Assembly: GCA_023457715.1 (NCBI GenBank) | Contig: JAEWKR010000012.1 | Span: 1-9,754, forward strand | Length of the DNA: 9,754 nt | Origin: Verrucomicrobiota bacterium | Lineage (GTDB): Bacteria; Verrucomicrobiota; Verrucomicrobiia; Opitutales; Opitutaceae | Direction: 5' to 3' | Shown: positions 6,490-9,754 of the stretch, piece by piece | Position numbering within the stretch: the first letter of the stretch is position 1 | Layout: each line of letters opens with the position of its first letter | Notes under the pieces: model-generated | The model's database searches: none | Seen by the model: only the letters and a program-made list of their open reading frames with translations | Told to the model about the DNA's origin: nothing | Program-made: the position numbers and the translations under genes

Positions 6490-8121
6490 ATGGGCGCACC
6501 GGGATCCCTTCCTGCGGACGAAGCGACGGCGTCGGGCGGATCCCGGACGCCCCCCGCTACGGGCGGCCGGGCCCTGGGGGCGCTCGCAGGGGTGACCGGC
6601 GCGGTGTGGCTGGCCGGCATCGTGCCCACGTGGCAACTTTCACCGGACCTGGGCCATGCGTGGCTGGCCCCCCTCCTTGCCGCCTACCTGTGGTGGGAGC
6701 GCTGGGGCGAACGCCCGGGCGTCCGCGCGGAACGTCCGCTGCCGCCGGCAGCAGCACGGGGGTACCGCTCCGGCGGCGTCGGGACCGCCCGCGTGTTCAC
6801 GGGCCTCGGGCTTCTGGCGCTGGCCGCGGCCGTCGTGCCGGTGCGACTGCTGCTGACGCCCTATCCGCTGTGGCCGATGGTGGTCATCTGCTTTACGGCG
6901 CTCTTTGCGGCCATTGTCCTCCTCGCCGCGGGACGGATCTCGGGCAGCGCGGGCGTGCGCTGGGTGGGTGGCCCGCTGCTGCTGCTGCTGAGCTGCCTGC
7001 CGCTCCCCAGCCGGCTGGAAACCGCTGCGATCCTTCCGTTGCGGGAACTGATGGCGGGACTCGCCGCCGAAATCTGCAATCTCGTGGGACAACCGGCGCT
7101 CGCCAGCGGCACCAGCATCCAGCTGGCGAACGGCTGGGTGGGAGTGGAGGACGCGTGCAGCGGCATCCGCTCGCTCCAGGCTTGCGCGATGATGGGGCTC
7201 TTCTTCGGCGAGTGGTTCCGCTTCGGTGCCATGAAACGCGGATTGCTTCTGCTCGTGGGAGCGGCAGCCGCGGTCGCCGGAAATTTCGGGCGCGTCCTCT
7301 TCCTGTCCCTCGCCGCGACGCGCGGGGCCGAAGCGGTCGAAAGCAGTCACGACGTGGCCGGATGGGTGGCAATGCTCGCGAGCCTGGCCGCCACAGGCTG
7401 GATCGCATTCGCATGGGGCGGGTACCGTCTTCCCGCCACCGCCGCCACGACCCGCAGCCCGGGCAGCATCCGGCCCCTGCTCCCGTGGCTCGTCGCACCC
7501 GCGGCGATCCTGGTCGCGACTGATGTCGGGACCCGGGCGTGGTTCGCCCGAGGCGAGCGGGCGCAGGCCCAGGTGCCGCAGTGGACCGCTGTCCTTCCGC
7601 TCGATCGGCCCATGTTCCAGCCCCGGGCCCTCTCCGACACCGCGCGCCAGATGCTCCGCCCCGATCGGTTCGCCGCCGGCGGCTGGAGGCAGGGCGACGA
7701 GCGGGTCGAAGCGTATTACGTCGAATGGGTCCAGGGCCAGGCGGCGCGCTCGATCCCATTCCTCCACAACCCGACGGTCTGCCTGCCTTACGGCGGCTGC
7801 GAACTGGTCACCACGCTGCCGCGCCTGGAAGCACGGTGGGCGGGCGGGGTGATCCCTTTTTTCGCCTACGAGTTCCGGCGCGGCGAAGAGCCTCTGCTGG
7901 TCGCGTTCACGATCTGGGATCCGACCCGGGGAGAGCTGCTGCAGAAGCCGGCAACCACGTCATGGTCGGCGTGGTGGTCCAACCAGTGGGCGGACGTCCG
8001 GGACGCCCGACGCCACCAGCCCGCGCAGCTCCTGGCGGTCTCGCTGCGGACCGAGGACTCCCCGGCCGCCCGGGCGCGCCTTTTGCAAACCATAGAACAA
8101 CTGATTCTTGCACGTCGGTAG
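6490..8121 (+). CDS. Exosortase with fused C-terminal EpsI-type domain
   Basis: This encodes 543 residues. About eight or nine hydrophobic segments (roughly 28-47, 53-71, 101-122, 125-147, 155-172, 224-245, 249-275, 288-308, 330-348) place it in the inner membrane. The exosortase catalytic triad is present: Cys223 in VEDACSGIRSL, Arg268 in GNFGRVLF and His287 in SSHDVAGW. Exosortases are transpeptidase-like enzymes that process proteins with PEP-CTERM tails on the outer face of the membrane. Residues about 355-543 match the EpsI/DUF3485 domain, often a separate gene, with VEAYYVEW and HNPTVCLPYGGCEL (His426, Cys431). The usual Trp after the GG is replaced by Cys437. The ATG at 6490 lies 7 bp after the TPR-like gene, so translational coupling is likely. 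The likely substrate is encoded next, at 8210. I cannot assign an Xrt subtype. Confidence 0.93.
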   Translation: MGAPGSLPADEATASGGSRTPPATGGRALGALAGVTGAVWLAGIVPTWQLSPDLGHAWLAPLLAAYLWWERWGERPGVRAERPLPPAAARGYRSGGVGTARVFTGLGLLALAAAVVPVRLLLTPYPLWPMVVICFTALFAAIVLLAAGRISGSAGVRWVGGPLLLLLSCLPLPSRLETAAILPLRELMAGLAAEICNLVGQPALASGTSIQLANGWVGVEDACSGIRSLQACAMMGLFFGEWFRFGAMKRGLLLLVGAAAAVAGNFGRVLFLSLAATRGAEAVESSHDVAGWVAMLASLAATGWIAFAWGGYRLPATAATTRSPGSIRPLLPWLVAPAAILVATDVGTRAWFARGERAQAQVPQWTAVLPLDRPMFQPRALSDTARQMLRPDRFAAGGWRQGDERVEAYYVEWVQGQAARSIPFLHNPTVCLPYGGCELVTTLPRLEARWAGGVIPFFAYEFRRGEEPLLVAFTIWDPTRGELLQKPATTSWSAWWSNQWADVRDARRHQPAQLLAVSLRTEDSPAARARLLQTIEQLILARR

Positions 8122-8123
8122 CA
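8108..8123 (+). promoter_or_regulatory. Possible sigma-54 promoter for the PEP-CTERM-like gene
   Basis: TTGCACGTCGGTAGCA matches the sigma-54 -24/-12 consensus (TGGCACG, four bases, TTGC) at 9 of 11 defined positions, with correct spacing. The defects are T instead of G in the -24 GG and A instead of T before the -12 GC. It overlaps the exosortase stop codon and lies 87 bp before the ATG at 8210. PEP-CTERM genes in proteobacteria are often sigma-54-dependent (PrsK/PrsR), which makes the match suggestive. The imperfect GG makes it weak evidence. Confidence 0.3.
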
Positions 8124-8124
8124 G

Positions 8125-8159
8125 TAAGCCCGCTGATGTAGGTAATAAGCCGTAGATGT
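8125..8159 (+). repeat. Imperfect direct repeat between exosortase and substrate genes
   Basis: TAAGCCCGCTGATGT (8125-8139) is repeated as TAAGCCGTAGATGT (8146-8159), differing by one deleted base and one or two substitutions. The starts are 21 bp apart, about two helical turns, so one protein could bind both on the same DNA face. The repeats lie in the 88-bp gap before the PEP-CTERM-like gene. Function is unknown. Confidence 0.45.
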
Positions 8160-8173
8160 CGTCTTCACTCTTG

Positions 8174-8200
8174 AACCCCACCGGTCCCCGCCTAGGGGTT
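8174..8200 (+). promoter_or_regulatory. Leader hairpin that could mask the ribosome-binding site
   Basis: AACCCC (8174-8179) can pair with GGGGTT (8195-8200). The G-run, part of AGGGG at 8194-8198, sits 11 bases before the ATG at 8210 and is the only Shine-Dalgarno-like sequence there. The same G-run could instead pair with CCCC at 8186-8189 or with ACCC at 8203-8206. Competing pairings could modulate translation, but the stems are only 4-6 bp long. Confidence 0.25.
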
Positions 8201-8209
8201 TTACCCGAG

Positions 8210-8962
8210 ATGAGAACCCGCCTCCATACCCTCTTCGTGCTCGCCGCCACCTTCCTCGGGCTGAGCACTGCGCACGCGCAACTCGACACCTTCGACACCC
8301 GTCCCGTCTACGGTGGCAGCGCCGTGGTACTGACGAGCGGTTCGAACATGGGCCAGGTTTTCAGCAGCGTGTACGCGGTGCAGCAGATGACGTACAACTT
8401 CTTCGCGGGGACGGGAAACGTCACCGGCAACACGACCATGAGCGTGACGTTTGGCGAGTGGAACAACTCGCTCGGATCGTTCGTGTCCGGCACGACCGTG
8501 TCCTTCAACAGCATCACCATCAACTCGCCCACGAACGATCCCGGCGCGTGGACGACGCTGCTGCCGGGGAATGAGGCACCCTACCAGAACACGTCGGCGA
8601 CATTCGACCTGCGTTCCATCAGTTCGCCGCTGATCGATTCGAGCATCGGCTATCTGACGGACCCGTCGAAGTCGTATGCCCTCGTGCTCAAGAACACCGG
8701 CGCCACCACGGGCCTGTCGCTCGGCCTCACGCCTGCCAATGATTTTACGTACGGCTACGGCTTCCCCGACGGGTTCGGTTTCACCAGCAAGGACTGGACC
8801 TTCGCCCAACTCGTGATCGCGACGGATCCGGAACAGCTCACCCTGACCCCGGTGCCGGAATCCAGCACGGTGGCGGCGATCGCCGGAGCCACCTTCCTCA
8901 CCGGCCTGGTGATCAAGCGCCGCCGGCAGAAGGCCGCAGCCGCGGCCATGGCGGCGGCCTGA
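8210..8962 (+). CDS. Secreted protein with PEP-CTERM-like sorting tail (VPES variant)
   Basis: This encodes 250 residues. Residues 1-23 are a classic Sec signal peptide (MRTR, hydrophobic LFVLAATFLGL, then AHA before Gln24). The body is rich in Ser, Thr, Asn and Gly with many short beta-strand patterns, as in extracellular adhesive or matrix proteins. The C-terminus has the three-part sorting signal: TPVPESS (Pro216-Glu217, with Ser where the family has the second Pro), a membrane helix TVAAIAGATFLTGLVI (220-235), and the basic cluster KRRRQK (236-241). The extra tail AAAAAMAAA follows, which is unusual. It lies directly after the exosortase and is its likely substrate. I chose ATG 8210 because the signal peptide begins there. 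ATG 8156 would put 18 residues in front of it. The body's function is not recognised. A strong terminator follows at 9051-9076. Confidence 0.92.
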   Translation: MRTRLHTLFVLAATFLGLSTAHAQLDTFDTRPVYGGSAVVLTSGSNMGQVFSSVYAVQQMTYNFFAGTGNVTGNTTMSVTFGEWNNSLGSFVSGTTVSFNSITINSPTNDPGAWTTLLPGNEAPYQNTSATFDLRSISSPLIDSSIGYLTDPSKSYALVLKNTGATTGLSLGLTPANDFTYGYGFPDGFGFTSKDWTFAQLVIATDPEQLTLTPVPESSTVAAIAGATFLTGLVIKRRRQKAAAAAMAAA

Positions 8963-8990
8963 TCGCACGTCGAACCTGGATTCCGAAGTA

Positions 8991-9014
8991 GCCACAGAGA
9001 GCAACCTCTGTGGC
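8991..9014. repeat. Perfect 9-bp inverted repeat GCCACAGAG/CTCTGTGGC
   Basis: The two 9-base arms (8991-8999 and 9006-9014) are exact reverse complements around a 6-base loop, 28 bp after the stop of the PEP-CTERM-like gene. No T-run follows on either strand, so it is a poor terminator on its own. It may act with the true terminator downstream. CTCTGTGGC-type words could be another low-complexity family like CACGAAT, but only one example is seen here. Confidence 0.55.
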
Positions 9015-9050
9015 AAAACCGGTATTCAGGTCGAACGTTCTCTCTCCTCG

Positions 9051-9076
9051 GCGGGGCCCACGAGCCCCGCTTTTTT
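9051..9076 (+). terminator. Rho-independent terminator after the PEP-CTERM-like gene
   Basis: A perfect 7-bp GC stem, GCGGGGC (9051-9057) with GCCCCGC (9064-9070), has a 6-base loop and is followed at once by six T residues (9071-9076). This is a textbook intrinsic terminator on the plus strand, 88 bp after the stop codon at 8962. It separates the exosortase unit from the lipoprotein gene at 9141. Confidence 0.92.
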
Positions 9077-9140
9077 GTGTCCGGAATGGTCCGCAGGCCG
9101 GGTCGGTGGACCCGCGGCAGGATTGCGGGGTCTATCGACC

Positions 9141-9587
9141 ATGACCTCATTGCTGCGGACCGGCCTGATGATGCTCGCCCTCACGCTGGGTGCGTGTGCG
9201 ACCAACGAGGCACGGATCCAGGAACGAAGCGCCGTCTTTGCGACCCTCGACCCCGCCACCCAGACCGCGATCCGGCGGGGCGAAGTCGCCCCGGGCTTCA
9301 CCCCGGATATGGTCTACATGGCGCTCGGGCGGCCGTGGAAAAGCGAGCGGAGCGAAGCGGGTGAGGAACGCTGGATCTATCGCCACGAACCCCTGGCCGG
9401 CCCGAATGAAACGCTCCAGGCAGGTTTCAGCCGTCGGATGGTCTACGATCCGCTCAAGCGAGGCGAGACCCTGGTCGTCGAGCCGATCGATGAGAAAGCC
9501 TTTCCGCACAAAGTTCCCTCCCGGACCCTCCTCACTTTCCGCGACGGGAAGCTCGTCGGAATGGAACGCGTGCGAGGGTGGTTTTGA
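9141..9587 (+). CDS. Small SmpA/BamE-like lipoprotein
   Basis: This encodes 148 residues. The N-terminus is a lipoprotein signal: TSLLRTGLMMLALTLGAC with lipobox LGAC and lipidated Cys19. No Asp follows the Cys (Ala20), so outer-membrane retention is plausible. The body has the helix IRRGEVAPGFTPDMVYMALGRPW, then EERWIYRHE and a late strand LLTFRDGKLVGMERV. This is the layout of the SmpA/OmlA (BamE-like) domain. BamE itself supports outer-membrane protein assembly, but many lipoproteins with this domain are unrelated in function and no Bam gene is nearby, so no gene name is given. ATG 9141 starts the signal peptide. An in-frame start at 9075 would put 22 unlikely residues first and overlap the terminator. 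A small hairpin, GGGTC-GGTG-GACCC (9100-9113), lies in its leader. Confidence 0.85.
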   Translation: MTSLLRTGLMMLALTLGACATNEARIQERSAVFATLDPATQTAIRRGEVAPGFTPDMVYMALGRPWKSERSEAGEERWIYRHEPLAGPNETLQAGFSRRMVYDPLKRGETLVVEPIDEKAFPHKVPSRTLLTFRDGKLVGMERVRGWF

Positions 9588-9597
9588 GACAAGTTTC

Positions 9598-9647
9598 GAG
9601 TTTTGTGTTTTGAGTTCCCGAACCCAAAAACCCAAAACCCAAAACTC
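9598..9647. repeat. Long A/T-rich inverted repeat with CCCAAAA units
   Basis: The left arm (9598-9616) and right arm (9629-9647) pair at 17 of 19 positions, with mismatches only at 9606/9639 and 9613/9632. The loop is 12 bases (9617-9628). The right part contains three tandem CCCAAAA-type units. It begins 10 bp after the lipoprotein stop codon. It could end transcription or protect mRNA, but no T-run follows. The composition contrasts sharply with the GC-rich genes. Confidence 0.65.
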
Positions 9648-9683
9648 TCAAGAAACAGGGCTGGTGAGTGGGTCAGGGACGAG

Positions 9684-9711
9684 CGCTAAACCAAGGGACT
9701 TTGCTTTAGCG
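9684..9711. repeat. Inverted repeat CGCTAAA/TTTAGCG
   Basis: Seven bases (9684-9690) pair exactly with 9705-9711. After a single C-C mismatch the stem continues with CAAG and its partner UUUG (one G-U pair), so the RNA hairpin would have about 11 pairs and a tetraloop. No T-run follows. It is the second of three inverted repeats in this gene-free end. It might be part of a REP-like element or a small RNA, but nothing proves this. Confidence 0.45.
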
Positions 9712-9734
9712 GTTAGGTATTTGAGTGTTCTTGC

Positions 9735-9754
9735 CCTCTGGGCATCGCCAGAGG
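9735..9754. repeat. Inverted repeat CCTCTGG/CCAGAGG at the window edge
   Basis: A perfect 7-bp stem (9735-9741 with 9748-9754) has a 6-base loop. The window ends at the last stem base, so a T-run that would make it a terminator cannot be checked. The segment from 9648 to here carries no open reading frame I can support. Confidence 0.45.

Noticed and set aside
4707..6629. A 640-codon open frame on the minus strand, antisense to the TPR-like gene
   Set aside because: Long antisense frames are expected in GC-rich genes. The translation is Gly/Arg/Pro-rich with no hydrophobic core or motif, while the plus frame encodes a membrane helix and helical repeats and links to the exosortase.
6640..7767. 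A 375-codon minus-strand frame antisense to the exosortase
   Set aside because: It has charged, repetitive composition without recognisable motifs. The plus strand carries an intact exosortase catalytic triad over the same bases.

Overview
The window is GC-rich bacterial chromosome, with short intergenic gaps and few clear Shine-Dalgarno sites. An exosortase with a fused EpsI-type C-terminus, a secreted protein with a PEP-CTERM-like tail, and tandem low-complexity intergenic repeats (CACGAAT decamers, CCCAAAA heptamers) together suggest Verrucomicrobiota, most likely an Opitutaceae-like organism. That placement is an inference from gene families and repeat style. No rRNA or marker gene is present to prove it.

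Left part (1-1160): repeat-bearing intergenic DNA, a leftward gene for a small exported DUF4864-like protein (148-579), and a divergent rightward GNAT acetyltransferase (663-1160).

Regulatory part (1239-4558): a single-domain HPt phosphotransfer protein (1239-1571) faces a leftward NarL-type response regulator (1647-2303). A 162-bp divergent intergenic region separates that regulator from a receiver-like protein that has lost the phosphoacceptor Asp (2466-2933). A MocR-type GntR/aminotransferase regulator follows (3080-4558). No histidine kinase is in the window, so the phosphorelay parts look like orphans served by kinases elsewhere.

Exosortase part (4701-8962): a membrane-anchored helical-repeat (TPR-like) protein lies 7 bp upstream of the exosortase/EpsI fusion, and a PEP-CTERM-like secreted protein follows. 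The likely logic is that the third gene's product is exported by Sec, held in the membrane by its C-terminal tail, and cleaved and passed on by the exosortase. The TPR protein may help assembly. A sigma-54-like sequence, a pair of direct repeats and a possible leader hairpin lie between exosortase and substrate, so the substrate may have its own control. A strong intrinsic terminator closes the unit at 9051-9076.

Right end (9141-9754): a small SmpA/BamE-like lipoprotein gene, then 167 bp without a gene that carry three consecutive inverted repeats. I found no tRNA, rRNA, CRISPR array, insertion sequence or prophage gene.
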